A stretch of 64,000 nt of DNA from Shewanella hanedai (GTDB taxonomy: Bacteria; Pseudomonadota; Gammaproteobacteria; Enterobacterales; Shewanellaceae). Of the stretch, positions 55,525 to 64,000 are shown in pieces. The position numbers were made by a program, and so were the translations under genes. Numbering within the stretch: the first letter of the stretch is position 1; every line of letters starts with the position of its first letter. The stretch is from contig NZ_VKGK01000005.1 in the NCBI RefSeq assembly GCF_007197645.1, positions 1 to 64,000 of the forward strand, given 5' to 3'. The notes beneath the pieces are model-generated. The model did not search any database, was not told the origin of the DNA, and saw only the letters and a program-made list of their open reading frames with translations.

Positions 55525-58500
55525 TTATGGTTTAACCATTTCAGAATTTGCTGTATTCACATTTTTAGTGACTTTGGCTGGTTGAGCATTTTCTGCAGTG
55601 CCATATTGGCGACCCATCGGGGTCGCAATATTCTCTCTGCTCTCAACAACAGGCTTGGTCATTGTAGACGTGACCATAGTGCCAAAACGACTTCCGCCAG
55701 CAGGTTTAGCTTTTACCACCTTAGGGGCTGGAGCTACGCTATCTGGCTTAGCTGAAGCGACTGGTGCTTCAGGCTTAGCCGGTGCAGCGGTAGCAGCAGA
55801 GACTGACGCTTCTACTTTAGCTGGTGCTTCAGGTTTAGCCGGAGCAGCGGTAGCAGCAGAGACAGATGCTTCAACTTTAGCTGGTGCTTCAGGTTTTGCC
55901 GGAGCAGCGGTAGCAGCAGAGACAGATGCTTCAACTTTAGCTGGAACTTCAGGTTTTGCCGGAGCAGCGGTAGCAGCAGAGACAGATGCTTCAACTTTAG
56001 CTGGTGCTTCAGGTTTAACCGGAGCAGCGGTAGCAGCAGAGACTGACGCTTCTACTTTCGCAGGTGCTTCAGGTTTAGTTGGAGCTGCAGTAGCAGCAGA
56101 GACAGATACTTCAACTTTCGCAGGTGCTTCAGGTTTAGTCGGAGCAGCGGTAGCAGTAGAGACTGACGCTTCTACTTTTACAGGTGCTTCAGCTGGAGCA
56201 GCGGCAACAGCAGATACAGATGTTTCTACTTTAGCTGGCGCTTCTGCAGTTTCAACTTGATTCATTGACGCTTTAGACTCATTTGCTTGATTTTCAACTT
56301 CAGTTTCATTGGTAATGAAAACTGGAGTTGTGTCAGCAGACGTTTCTGTTGAATCTTCATCACGACGACGGCGTTGACCTGCAGCTCTAAGATGACGTGG
56401 GCTACGACGGCTACGACGTTGACCGTCACGCGAGTCTGCGGTTTCTTTGTCTTCAGTAGCTGAACTGTCACTAGTATCTTCAAGCATGTCTTTGTTGTCA
56501 GACATGTTCTCAGTAACATCAGTTGGTACGCTGGCCACTTCTGTTGATTTGGCTTCAATAGGCTCAACTGCAACAGATTGTGTTTCAGTTACCACTGGAG
56601 AAGAATCAACTTCAGTCTTTACAACTTCAACCTCTGACACATTTTGTGAAGTTGCAATCGTTTCATCTGTGTCTGTTTTTGGCTTCGCTTTTCTAGGCTG
56701 ACGCTTAGGACGAGCTTGCTTCTCTTCAGTTGCTTTAGGCTGAACTTGCTCTTGTGGAGCAGCTGTTGCTTCAGACGCAGAAGCAAGGCTTGCTTCATTC
56801 TCTACACGAACTTTACGACGCATGTTACGACGTTGACGACGCTCTCTTGCTGCCTCTTCTTTTGGCGGCTCAACAGTTTCGGCACTAGTGTTCTTAGCAC
56901 TACGAGTTGGTTTAGTGTCTTGACGAGGTTGGCGTTTAGCTTGCTCATCTTTCTCTTTGTTAACCGTAGTCTCTTTACTTGAGTCCGTACTCTTGTTGCG
57001 AGTGTTACGTGGGTTACGCTCTCTTTTATCGTTAGACTGCTCTTTATCATCACGTGGACGGCGGTCATTACGACGAGTATTGCGTCGAGCATTCTTGTTC
57101 TGTGAGTTTTGCTCAGATTTCTGAGGTTTCTTAACTTCAACCTCTTTCTTCTCTTCCGCTTTAAATAGTGCACCAATGGCAGAGAAGAATTTAGCAATTA
57201 AGCCAGGTTCTGCATCTTTCTTAGGTGTTGCTTTTGCTGTTACTTCAGGAGAAGCATCTGCAGCGGTTTTTGTTGGAGCAGAGAAGCCTTTAAGTGCTGG
57301 CTCTGGCGGAGCTGTGCGCTCAAGTTTACGAGGCTCGTAAAGTTTAGCTTCAGGTTGTTCAAGTAGCTTGTAGCTTGACTCACTGATCTGATCATCTTTA
57401 CGATGACGTGAAACACGGTAATCAGGAGTTGTCATGTTTGGATCAGGAATCACATAGATTTCAACATTATGACGCTGTTCAGTAATGCGGATTGCTTTAC
57501 GCTTCTCGTTAAGCAAGAAGGCTGCAACATCAACTGGTACAACGGCTTCTATCTGTGATGTATTCTCTTTAATCGCTTCCTCTTCCATTAGACGCAAAAT
57601 AGAAAGTGCTAGAGATTCCGTTCCACGAATAGTGCCTTGGCCATGACAGCGTGGACATAGGTGAGCGGCAGATTCTTCAAGAGAAGGACGAAGACGCTGG
57701 CGTGACATTTCCATCAAACCAAAACGAGAGATACGGCCTAACTGGACACGTGCTCTGTCGTGATGAACGGCATCACGCATTCTGTTTTCAACTTCACGTT
57801 GATGACGTACTGGCGTCATATCGATGAAGTCGATAACCACAAGACCGCCTAAATCACGTAGACGTAATTGACGAGCAATCTCATCTGCGGCTTCAAGGTT
57901 GGTATTTAATGCAGTCTCTTCGATATCTCCGCCTTTCGTTGCACGGGCAGAGTTAATATCAATAGAGGTTAAAGCTTCTGTTGGATCGATAACAATTGAA
58001 CCACCAGACGGAAGGCGAACTTCACGTTGGAAAGCTGATTCAATTTGAGTTTCAATTTGGTAATGAGTGAACAGAGGAACTTCAGCTTCATATTGTTTAA
58101 TGCGATCAACAAAATCAGGACGTACTAATGATACGTGCTGTTTAGCCTCTTCAAAGATACGAGGGTGATCGATAAGCACTTCGCCGACATCACGACGTAA
58201 ATAGTCACGAATAGCACGAACAATAACATTGCTTTCTTGGTGAATTAAGAAAGGTGCTGGACGACTGTCAGCAGCTTCTCTAATTGCAGCCCAGTGATGC
58301 TCAAGAACCTTCAGATCCCATTTAAGCTCAGCAGAATCTTTACCTACACCAGCAGTACGAACGATTAAGCCCATGCCTTGCGGGACTTCAAGTTCAGATA
58401 GTGCAGTTTTTAGCTCTGTACGCTCATCACCTTCGATACGGCGAGAAATACCACCGGCACGTGGGTTGTTCGGCATTAAGACTAAGTAAGAACCAGCAAG

Positions 58501-58863
58501 GCTGATAAAGGTCGTTAACGCTGCACCTTTGTTACCACGTTCTTCTTTATCTATCTGAATAACAACTTCTTGTCCCTCTTTAACCACCTCTTTAATGTTT
58601 GGGCGGCCTTGGAAAGAGTAACCTTTAGGGAAGTATTCTCTAGCGATCTCTTTTAGGGGTAAAAAGCCGTGGCGTTCTGCTCCGTAATCGACAAACGCGG
58701 CTTCAAGGGAAGGTTCTACGCGGGTAATTTTACCTTTGTAAATGTTGGCTTTTTTCTGCTCATGACCTGGACTTTCAATATCTAGATCGTACAGTTGTTG
58801 CCCATCAACAAGGGCAACACGCAACTCTTCAGATTGAGTTGCATTAATTAACATCCGTTTCAT
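55525..58863 (-). CDS. rne: Ribonuclease E
   Basis: A 1112-residue endonuclease and degradosome scaffold. The N-terminal half is conserved: [21 protein letters not shown] (start), S1 domain (about 36-118), 5' sensor and DNase I-like domain with DFIDMTP, and the zinc-link CPRCHGQG (about 404). After about 520 the tail is disordered: Lys/Arg-rich RNA-binding stretches ([29 protein letters not shown]), acidic patches, and then eight tandem 20-residue repeats of the type [20 protein letters not shown] (about 918-1037). The extreme C-terminus ([17 protein letters not shown]) resembles the PNPase-binding end. It is slightly longer than E. coli RNase E (1061) because of the repeats. Confidence 0.97.
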   Translation of the reverse strand: MKRMLINATQSEELRVALVDGQQLYDLDIESPGHEQKKANIYKGKITRVEPSLEAAFVDYGAERHGFLPLKEIAREYFPKGYSFQGRPNIKEVVKEGQEVVIQIDKEERGNKGAALTTFISLAGSYLVLMPNNPRAGGISRRIEGDERTELKTALSELEVPQGMGLIVRTAGVGKDSAELKWDLKVLEHHWAAIREAADSRPAPFLIHQESNVIVRAIRDYLRRDVGEVLIDHPRIFEEAKQHVSLVRPDFVDRIKQYEAEVPLFTHYQIETQIESAFQREVRLPSGGSIVIDPTEALTSIDINSARATKGGDIEETALNTNLEAADEIARQLRLRDLGGLVVIDFIDMTPVRHQREVENRMRDAVHHDRARVQLGRISRFGLMEMSRQRLRPSLEESAAHLCPRCHGQGTIRGTESLALSILRLMEEEAIKENTSQIEAVVPVDVAAFLLNEKRKAIRITEQRHNVEIYVIPDPNMTTPDYRVSRHRKDDQISESSYKLLEQPEAKLYEPRKLERTAPPEPALKGFSAPTKTAADASPEVTAKATPKKDAEPGLIAKFFSAIGALFKAEEKKEVEVKKPQKSEQNSQNKNARRNTRRNDRRPRDDKEQSNDKRERNPRNTRNKSTDSSKETTVNKEKDEQAKRQPRQDTKPTRSAKNTSAETVEPPKEEAARERRQRRNMRRKVRVENEASLASASEATAAPQEQVQPKATEEKQARPKRQPRKAKPKTDTDETIATSQNVSEVEVVKTEVDSSPVVTETQSVAVEPIEAKSTEVASVPTDVTENMSDNKDMLEDTSDSSATEDKETADSRDGQRRSRRSPRHLRAAGQRRRRDEDSTETSADTTPVFITNETEVENQANESKASMNQVETAEAPAKVETSVSAVAAAPAEAPVKVEASVSTATAAPTKPEAPAKVEVSVSAATAAPTKPEAPAKVEASVSAATAAPVKPEAPAKVEASVSAATAAPAKPEVPAKVEASVSAATAAPAKPEAPAKVEASVSAATAAPAKPEAPAKVEASVSAATAAPAKPEAPVASAKPDSVAPAPKVVKAKPAGGSRFGTMVTSTMTKPVVESRENIATPMGRQYGTAENAQPAKVTKNVNTANSEMVKP
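55761..56240. repeat. 60-bp tandem repeat in the 3' part of rne
   Basis: About eight direct units of 60 bp, several near identical (for example 55861-55920 against 55921-55980 and 55981-56040), encoding the 20-residue Ala/Pro/Val/Lys/Glu repeat of RNase E. The outer units near 56161-56240 are more divergent and shorter. The 60-bp period keeps the reading frame on both strands, which explains the long open frame on the plus strand. Confidence 0.93.
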
Positions 58864-59454
58864 TATGACTTAATTCTTCTAAAATAAGGTCATCAAACGA
58901 TTTTTTCGTTGCATTACGGGCCTAGCATTCGTAACTCAGCCTCACGGCTAGTGTCTAGGCAAGGTGCGCATTTCTGTAAGACGCATTCGCTGCGTGTCGC
59001 ATCCATTTATGGCTTATTTTTTAATGTTTACAAAAACAAGGAATTCGTTGTAAAACGTCAACCAACCCCATAAATTATTCAATACTTTCCGGTAATGCCA
59101 AAATCGAATCGTGTTCATTTGATGATGAGTTAAAATTAATCTTCGAATTTGGGGCGCGATTCTTGGAGAAACCACTTTGTAATGTGGGCTTATCACTCTG
59201 TTTAGTCGTTACAACTCATTATTGGTCATATATATACATAACGACTTGCAAATCAATTATTTGCTACAAAGAAAAAAGCATTTTAGTCTCCGCTTCTTGC
59301 GCTAGTGTAGCGGGTTTTGTGAACACTTTAGTCACTGCTTATCCCCAACCACGGATGGAATATAGCAATAATCAATAAATTCAGCAAATGGAAAGGCACA
59401 AAATTCTTATAACTTGTTGTACAATACGCTCATTGATGTACATATAGGCGCACC
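58864..59454. promoter_or_regulatory. rne leader and divergent rne/rluC promoter region
   Basis: A 591-bp gap between divergent rne and rluC. Near the rne start an inverted repeat GCCTAG (58920-58925)/CTAGGC (58955-58960) encloses AGCC-TCAC-GGCT (58938-58949), so the rne mRNA leader can fold into a stem like the autoregulatory hairpins of the E. coli rne 5' UTR (known there, inferred here). For rluC, TACAAT at about 59420-59425 is a possible -10. No gene is seen. Confidence 0.5.
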
Positions 59455-60414
59455 ATGAATACCGAACCTCCAAAAGTGAAAGTCCAGCTTGTTACAATTG
59501 ATGAAGATCATGTTGGTCAACGTATAGACAATTATTTACTGGCTAAACTGAAAGGTGTGCCGAAAAGCATGATTTATCGGATCGTGCGTAAAGGTGAAGT
59601 CAGGGTTAATAAGAAGCGAATTAAACCTGAATACAAGTTGCAAGATGGCGATATTGTCAGGGTGCCACCTGTGCGAGTGTCGGAGAATGCTGAGCGTCCT
59701 GGACCGTCTGCAAACTTAAGCAAAGTGTCGCAATTAGAAGAGCGTATTCTGTTTGAAGATAAGCATCTTATTGTGTTGAATAAACCTGCTGGTTTAGCGG
59801 TTCACGGCGGTAGTGGCATCGATTTTGGTATCATCGAAGCGATGCGTTCATTACGTCCGACTCAGAAGTTCTTAGAGTTGGCACACCGTCTGGATAAAGA
59901 CACGTCTGGTGTTTTGTTAATAGCTAAAAAACGTAGCGCACTGCGACATCTTCATGATCAACTTAGATTTAAGAAGATGCAGAAAGATTACCAAGCGCTA
60001 GTCAAAGGCACTTGGCAAGCCAAAGACAAAGCGATTAAAGCACCGTTGTTGAAGCTCACTTTAAAATCTGGTGAACGTATTGTGCGTGTAAATCAAGAAG
60101 GCAAAGAGTGCGAAACTCGCTTTAAAATTTTACAGCGTTACCAGGGGAGCACACTTGTGCAAGCCAGCCCGGTAACCGGTCGAACTCATCAGATCCGCGT
60201 ACATTGCCAATATACTGGTCATCCCATTGCCTGTGATGAAAAGTACAGTGAGCAAAAATATGATGACAGTCTAAGAGCGGTAGGGCTAAATCGACTGTTC
60301 CTACATGCTGCGCAATTAAGGTTTATTCACCCAGGTACTGAAGAGGTGATGATAGTGAAAGCGCCGCTAGATCCGATTTTGATTCAAACTTTAGATAGAT
60401 TGGTAAAAGTATGA
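59455..60414 (+). CDS. rluC: 23S rRNA pseudouridine(955/2504/2580) synthase
   Basis: A 319-residue enzyme. The N-terminal S4 RNA-binding domain (VGQRIDNYLLAKLKGVPKSM, given in part) is followed by the RluA-type catalytic domain with the Asp in HRLDKDTSGVLLIAKK (about residue 146) and GRTHQIRVHCQYTGHPI. Divergent from rne, as in E. coli. Its stop overlaps the next gene's start (ATGA). Confidence 0.95.
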   Translation: MNTEPPKVKVQLVTIDEDHVGQRIDNYLLAKLKGVPKSMIYRIVRKGEVRVNKKRIKPEYKLQDGDIVRVPPVRVSENAERPGPSANLSKVSQLEERILFEDKHLIVLNKPAGLAVHGGSGIDFGIIEAMRSLRPTQKFLELAHRLDKDTSGVLLIAKKRSALRHLHDQLRFKKMQKDYQALVKGTWQAKDKAIKAPLLKLTLKSGERIVRVNQEGKECETRFKILQRYQGSTLVQASPVTGRTHQIRVHCQYTGHPIACDEKYSEQKYDDSLRAVGLNRLFLHAAQLRFIHPGTEEVMIVKAPLDPILIQTLDRLVKV

Positions 60415-61061
60415 AGCAATACGAGCTGGTAATATTTGATTGGGATGGAACCCTGATGGACTCAGTGGGTAAAATTGTCGCCTGTTTGCAGGAATCGGCA
60501 AGAATACTTGAGCTGCCGGTCCCATCGGAAACGGCGGTACGTGATATTATTGGTCTTTCAATGGGTGAAGCCTTAAGCACGTTACTCCCTGCTGGTGATG
60601 ATAATGTTTATAACCAGATGAAGGATATGTATCGTCAACAATATCTCGAGCTCAATGATACGCCTAGTCCTTTGTTTGAAGGAGTTGAAACACTTGTTCA
60701 ACAACTCAATGACTCTGGTTATCAGTTAGCGGTTGCGACGGGTAAAGCAAGAGCAGGCTTAAACCGTGTATTGAGCGAAACTGGACTTGGTGTGCATTTT
60801 GTTGCGAGTCGTTGCGCGGATGAAGCGATGAGTAAGCCCAACCCTGAGATGATCCTTCAGTTATTAGCTGAGTTGAATATTGCACCCGATAAAGCGGTGA
60901 TGATTGGTGATTCTATTCATGATCTTAACATGGCTAATAATGCCGGCATTGATGCGATTGGTGTCAGTTATGGCGCTCACGGTGAAGAAAAGCTACGTGG
61001 TGCGAATCCAAAAGCTGTGATTCATTCACCATTAGACTTGTTGAGTTATTTACCTTGTTAA
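60411..61061 (+). CDS. HAD-family phosphatase (phosphoglycolate phosphatase-like)
   Basis: A 216-residue haloacid-dehalogenase-type hydrolase. Motif I FDWDGTLMDS (nucleophile Asp at about residue 9), motif II VATGKAR, motif III Lys in SKPNPEM and motif IV MIGDSIHDLNMANNAG. The helical cap lies between about 20 and 85. Likely a Gph/YigB-like small-molecule phosphatase; it is coupled to rluC by a four-base overlap. Confidence 0.92.
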   Translation: MKQYELVIFDWDGTLMDSVGKIVACLQESARILELPVPSETAVRDIIGLSMGEALSTLLPAGDDNVYNQMKDMYRQQYLELNDTPSPLFEGVETLVQQLNDSGYQLAVATGKARAGLNRVLSETGLGVHFVASRCADEAMSKPNPEMILQLLAELNIAPDKAVMIGDSIHDLNMANNAGIDAIGVSYGAHGEEKLRGANPKAVIHSPLDLLSYLPC

Positions 61062-61125
61062 AGGGTGAAACGACATTGTCGCTTTGTTTCTGTAACGCCG
61101 TAGCTTGAGTGATTAATGGAAACAA

Positions 61126-61153
61126 TAAAAGGCTAGCGCATGCTAGCCTTTTA
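61126..61153. terminator. Terminator after the HAD gene
   Basis: AAAAGGCTAGC, loop GCAT, GCTAGCCTTTT, perfect arms with A/T tracts; also lies 45 bp downstream of the convergent diguanylate cyclase gene and can serve both. Confidence 0.92.
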
Positions 61154-61197
61154 CTTTTCTTATGCCCCAATGTTCGCAAATTATTTTATTGCAAGTT

Positions 61198-62607
61198 TCA
61201 TTGTGAAGGGGGTTGATGAATAAAGTCTGTTGATATGGAGAGCAGCCCCAGTTTTTCATTTCGTTTGTTTCTATACATGTCTTTGTCCGCTTTCGAAATA
61301 ATTGAGGATAACTCCATGCTGGCATCATTGACTAAATAATGACCGATGCTGGCAGATAACGGTAAACTCTGTTCTTCGATATCAACATGAATAAAGAGTT
61401 GGCTGCAGAGCCGTTCACATAGATTTTCGAGTTGAAGTTCATAGCTCTCCAGTGACTCGCCATGAGGGAAGCTGGCTAGCAAAATAAACTCATCACCACC
61501 AATGCGTGCAACGACCTCATTATCACTGGTCGTATCTCTGATGATAGAAGCCACGTATCTAAGCACTTTATCTCCTTGTTGGTGGCCGTGGCGATCGTTG
61601 ATCTGTTTAAATCCATCTAAGTCAATGTAGAGCACTGCAAGTTGTAGCTTGTGTTGCTCTTGGGCACGAAGCTTACTTTCCATATCCTCAAACAGAGCAC
61701 GGCGATTTAACACTTCAGTGAGGGGATCATAGTTTGCTAAACGTTGGATTTTTTCTTTAGCTGCATGTATGTCAGTAATATCGTGGGCTGAGACGATCAC
61801 ACCGACTATGTGTCCTTTCTCATTATAGTAAGGGTTGTGAAGTGTATTCATGTATCGTGGACTGGTATTGTCGGGAGGTTGGATCCAGACTTGTGTCTGT
61901 ACTGTTTCGCCTTTTAATGTTCGATCAATTAACGGTTTAAGGTGCTGCTCAAATACTTGTTCACCATGTATCTGTTCGATGGTTTTACCGACAATTTCAG
62001 CAGCAGGTTTATTGAATAAGCTTTCGTAACCTTTAGAGACAACTTGGTAAGTATAAGTATCATCAACGAACGACATCAAATGTTCCGTCACGGCAACCAT
62101 TTGTTTATGGAGTGCGAGTTCACGAGAGATAAGCAGACGCTTATATTCGACTCCAATTCGTTGAGCAAGTAATCTGAAAAACTCTTTCGATTTCATGCTT
62201 TCTGTTTGTGGCAAGATGTCCATGACTAAAATATGGCCAATTGGCATCCCATCATCATCTAAAATCAACTCTGCTTGGTAGCTGTTCGCGCCCAAGTCTT
62301 TGATGAGTTGAAAATTGGGAAAACGAGTTTGTAGATCTTTAGCATAGAGCAGGTGAGTATCCGGATACCTTTGTTGATAGATGGCTTCGCAGGGGGAGCC
62401 TTTCAGGTCGAACTCAAATCCAGGTACACTGTGCTTTAGATCGCAAAAAGCCACGACTTCGGCTTTGCCTAAAGTCTCAGACGGCCTAGCAAAGGCAGCC
62501 CAGCGACATTGTGTTACTAGTGCAAGGGCTTTTAACGCGCGTTGGAAAAAACGTTCGTCAGTACAGGGGGCAGCAAGTAGTGCCAGAGCTTCTTCAATAT
62601 CAGTCAT
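61198..62607 (-). CDS. Diguanylate cyclase with GAF-like and PAS sensor domains
   Basis: A 469-residue protein. The N-terminal part (about 10-165) looks like a GAF sensor domain, then PAS/PAC (about 170-295, with VGVIVSAHDITDI at its end), then a GGDEF domain with ARIGGDEFILLA (about 378-389) and the upstream LYIDLDGFKQINDRHGHQQGD, given in part. It should make cyclic-di-GMP. No EAL domain is present and no membrane helix is seen, so it senses a cytosolic signal. It is a single gene. Confidence 0.93.
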   Translation of the reverse strand: MTDIEEALALLAAPCTDERFFQRALKALALVTQCRWAAFARPSETLGKAEVVAFCDLKHSVPGFEFDLKGSPCEAIYQQRYPDTHLLYAKDLQTRFPNFQLIKDLGANSYQAELILDDDGMPIGHILVMDILPQTESMKSKEFFRLLAQRIGVEYKRLLISRELALHKQMVAVTEHLMSFVDDTYTYQVVSKGYESLFNKPAAEIVGKTIEQIHGEQVFEQHLKPLIDRTLKGETVQTQVWIQPPDNTSPRYMNTLHNPYYNEKGHIVGVIVSAHDITDIHAAKEKIQRLANYDPLTEVLNRRALFEDMESKLRAQEQHKLQLAVLYIDLDGFKQINDRHGHQQGDKVLRYVASIIRDTTSDNEVVARIGGDEFILLASFPHGESLESYELQLENLCERLCSQLFIHVDIEEQSLPLSASIGHYLVNDASMELSSIISKADKDMYRNKRNEKLGLLSISTDFIHQPPSQ

Positions 62608-62788
62608 CGACCATTCCCAAAATAGTAATGTTCAGACTTCCGTGTCCAAAGAGGTTAGAATTTTTTGATAGGAAATGGGGCGTTATAATGCCAAGCTTTT
62701 CGCCCCTTGTAATATATTGTAGTTGTGATTCTGGAAACTGCAGTTTTTTAGGCTGAATTCAGTGTTTTTATTTGCGAATAGTTGCTTT

Positions 62789-63388
62789 TTAGACTAGCGG
62801 GCGTGAAGACAGCACTTCATAGCCTTGCAGTGCAAGCATATCGATGAGTGTAATAAGAGGGAGACCGACCAAGGTGTTTGGATCTTTACCTTCTAATTGC
62901 GTAAAAAGAGCAATGCCTAAACCCTCGCATTTGAAGCTGCCTGCACAGAAGTATGGTTGTTCTGTTTGTAGATAATATTCAATCTGCGCCGGTGTTAATT
63001 CCCTAAAATGCACCTTAAAAGTCTCAACGCGAGTTTCACTCTTATTGGTATTGATATTGTGTACTGCCAGTCCAGTATAAAAAGTGATGACCTGAGTTGA
63101 TGCTAGTGTTAATTGCTCTACAGCTTTTTCATGTGTGAGAGGCTTACCGACAATCGCTCCATTGATCACTGCGACTTGATCTGACCCTATCACCAGCCCT
63201 TGAGGATATTGTGAGGCACCAACAACGGCTTTTTCGAGTGCTAGACGCATTACCAAGGTTTCAGGTGATTCTCCTATCTGTGCAGATTCATCAATATTAG
63301 GCGAGCAAGTATCAAAAGGAATATTCAGTTTTGCGAGTAACTGCTTTCTAAAGGGGGAAGTTGAAGCAAGAATTAGGGGAAGCGACAT
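62789..63388 (-). CDS. maf: Maf-family nucleotide pyrophosphatase
   Basis: A 199-residue protein from the ATG at 63388 (MSLPLILASTSPFRKQ); a TTG at 63400 would add four residues. Conserved SxxR segment STSPFRKQLL, Asp/Glu-rich NIDESA, IGSDQVAV and LEGKDPNTLVGLPL. It is most like YceF (m7GTP pyrophosphatase in E. coli), the gene found beside yceD. Maf enzymes hydrolyse modified nucleotides. Divergent from yceD. Confidence 0.92.
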   Translation of the reverse strand: MSLPLILASTSPFRKQLLAKLNIPFDTCSPNIDESAQIGESPETLVMRLALEKAVVGASQYPQGLVIGSDQVAVINGAIVGKPLTHEKAVEQLTLASTQVITFYTGLAVHNINTNKSETRVETFKVHFRELTPAQIEYYLQTEQPYFCAGSFKCEGLGIALFTQLEGKDPNTLVGLPLITLIDMLALQGYEVLSSRPLV

Positions 63389-63665
63389 ATGAGATTCCAA
63401 GTAATTATCAATAAAAAAAGAGACCCAGAAAAAACAAAAATAACATTTAAGTCAGATCTAGCGCCGAAGTTTAGCCCTGTTTGATGTCAAAAACCTCGCG
63501 CTTTTAGTTTATCTCGTAAAAAAAGGTGCGTTAGCTTCTATTTTAAGCGTGAGTGGCTTGAGTAAATCCTCGAGCTTAGGTAAAATTTCTAATCCATTAA
63601 TTTATGTTTTTAGAGTACAAAAATACGGTAAATCAGCGTTCTTATTACAAGAGAGCTAATTTTCC

Positions 63666-63693
63666 TTTGACTCTAAGGATTTCAAACTATAAT
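63666..63693 (+). promoter_or_regulatory. Promoter of yceD
   Basis: TTTGAC (63666-63671) and TATAAT (63688-63693), 16-bp spacer: a near-consensus sigma-70 promoter. The expected start near 63700 leaves only about five bases before the yceD ATG. The rest of the 316-bp maf-yceD gap (63389-63665) shows no gene. Confidence 0.8.
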
Positions 63694-63704
63694 ATGCGCG
63701 CCTT

Positions 63705-64000
63705 ATGCAAACAGTAAAGATACCGGTTTCAATTGATCCAATACGTGCTGCTGCGAGTCTTCTTTCTTATGAAGGTATGATTCCTGGTAAGCAGTTAAAG
63801 CGATTAAATGAATTAAGTGCCGGCGACTGTTCCGATGTGGCAGTGTCGTTTGAATGTGGCGAAGATATACAGGGGATAGTCTACCTTAAAGGGAAGGCTG
63901 TGACGGAGCTCACTCTGAATTGTCAACGTTGCATGACACTATATACTACAAAGGTTACGGTCGACTTCAACTTCTCTCCCTGTGGGAATGAAGATGAAAT
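63705..64000 (+). CDS. yceD: YceD/DUF177 protein (partial, runs off the right edge)
   Basis: The first 98 codons of YceD. It begins MQTVKIPVSIDPIRAAA with the family's usual N-terminus; the CQRCM pair (about residues 75-78) is the first half of its Cys motif. YceD normally precedes rpmF (ribosomal protein L32) and, in plants and bacteria, is linked to 23S rRNA processing (known). The ATG has no Shine-Dalgarno and lies about five bases from the predicted transcription start. Confidence 0.9.
   Translation, partial: MQTVKIPVSIDPIRAAASLLSYEGMIPGKQLKRLNELSAGDCSDVAVSFECGEDIQGIVYLKGKAVTELTLNCQRCMTLYTTKVTVDFNFSPCGNEDE

Noticed and set aside
55761..56240. CRISPR-like direct repeat array
   Set aside because: Units are contiguous with no unique spacers and are in frame within RNase E.
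55598..56260. 220-residue open frame on the plus strand across the rne repeat
   Set aside because: It is the mirror of the 60-bp repeat, which keeps both strands open; composition is the antisense of Ala/Pro/Val codons and there is no ribosome site or family.
56262..57197. Frames of 103 and 131 residues in another frame of the rne tail
   Set aside because: They are shadows of the Lys/Arg/Glu-rich coding sequence with low-complexity composition and no start signals.

Overview
The window looks like a chromosomal segment of a luminous marine Shewanella (S. woodyi/S. hanedai type). This is inferred from a luxR-luxI-luxCDABEG locus set in a typical gammaproteobacterial core gene order: rne/rluC/maf/yceD, udk beside metG and apbC, pabC-mltG-tmk-holB-pilZ-tatD, rsmF, dgkA and yegD. 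No rRNA, tRNA, IS element, integrase or CRISPR array was seen.

Layout. 1-1.1 kb: a patch of dispersed-type repeats, then a VpsP-like exopolysaccharide gene. 1.2-2.0 kb: an MscS-family channel. 2.3-10.0 kb: a four-gene signalling operon (giant CHASE3 hybrid histidine kinase, CheR-like methyltransferase, stand-alone CheB-like methylesterase, receiver-kinase), preceded by a decayed copy of a receiver-domain 3' end. 10.2-12.3 kb: a small secreted protein, an alpha/beta hydrolase and a decayed small membrane ORF. 12.5-20.7 kb: the quorum-sensing light locus, with luxR divergent from luxICDABEG and a near-perfect lux box before luxI. 20.8-22.8 kb: a GST-like protein and trhO.

23.0-33.7 kb: an accessory catabolic island. 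It holds a porin, a small cupin, a divergent LysR regulator, a sugar-type ABC importer with a TorT-like binding protein, and pxpA, a biotin carboxylase, pxpB, pxpC and a 71-residue biotin carrier. This reads as an uptake-plus-biotin-dependent amide/lactam-opening system, possibly a biotin-containing 5-oxoprolinase.

34-64 kb is mostly housekeeping: yegD, creA, an adenylate-kinase-like P-loop protein, metG, apbC, udk, a 20-codon stub of dcd, pabC-mltG-tmk-holB-pilZ-tatD, rsmF, a SpmA/B-like membrane protein, an outer-membrane barrel, dgkA, a secreted ATP-dependent DNA ligase, a low-molecular-weight tyrosine phosphatase, ylqF, an IPNS-like dioxygenase, a SulP transporter, RNase E with a 60-bp tandem repeat in its C-terminal tail, rluC, a HAD phosphatase, a diguanylate cyclase, maf, and the start of yceD running off the right edge.

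How they work together: LuxI makes an acyl-homoserine lactone, LuxR with that signal should bind the lux box, LuxCDE recycle the fatty aldehyde, LuxAB emit light and LuxG supplies reduced flavin. In the island, the LysR protein probably controls the porin, importer and enzyme genes. Several intergenic hairpins are clear intrinsic terminators between convergent or consecutive units.
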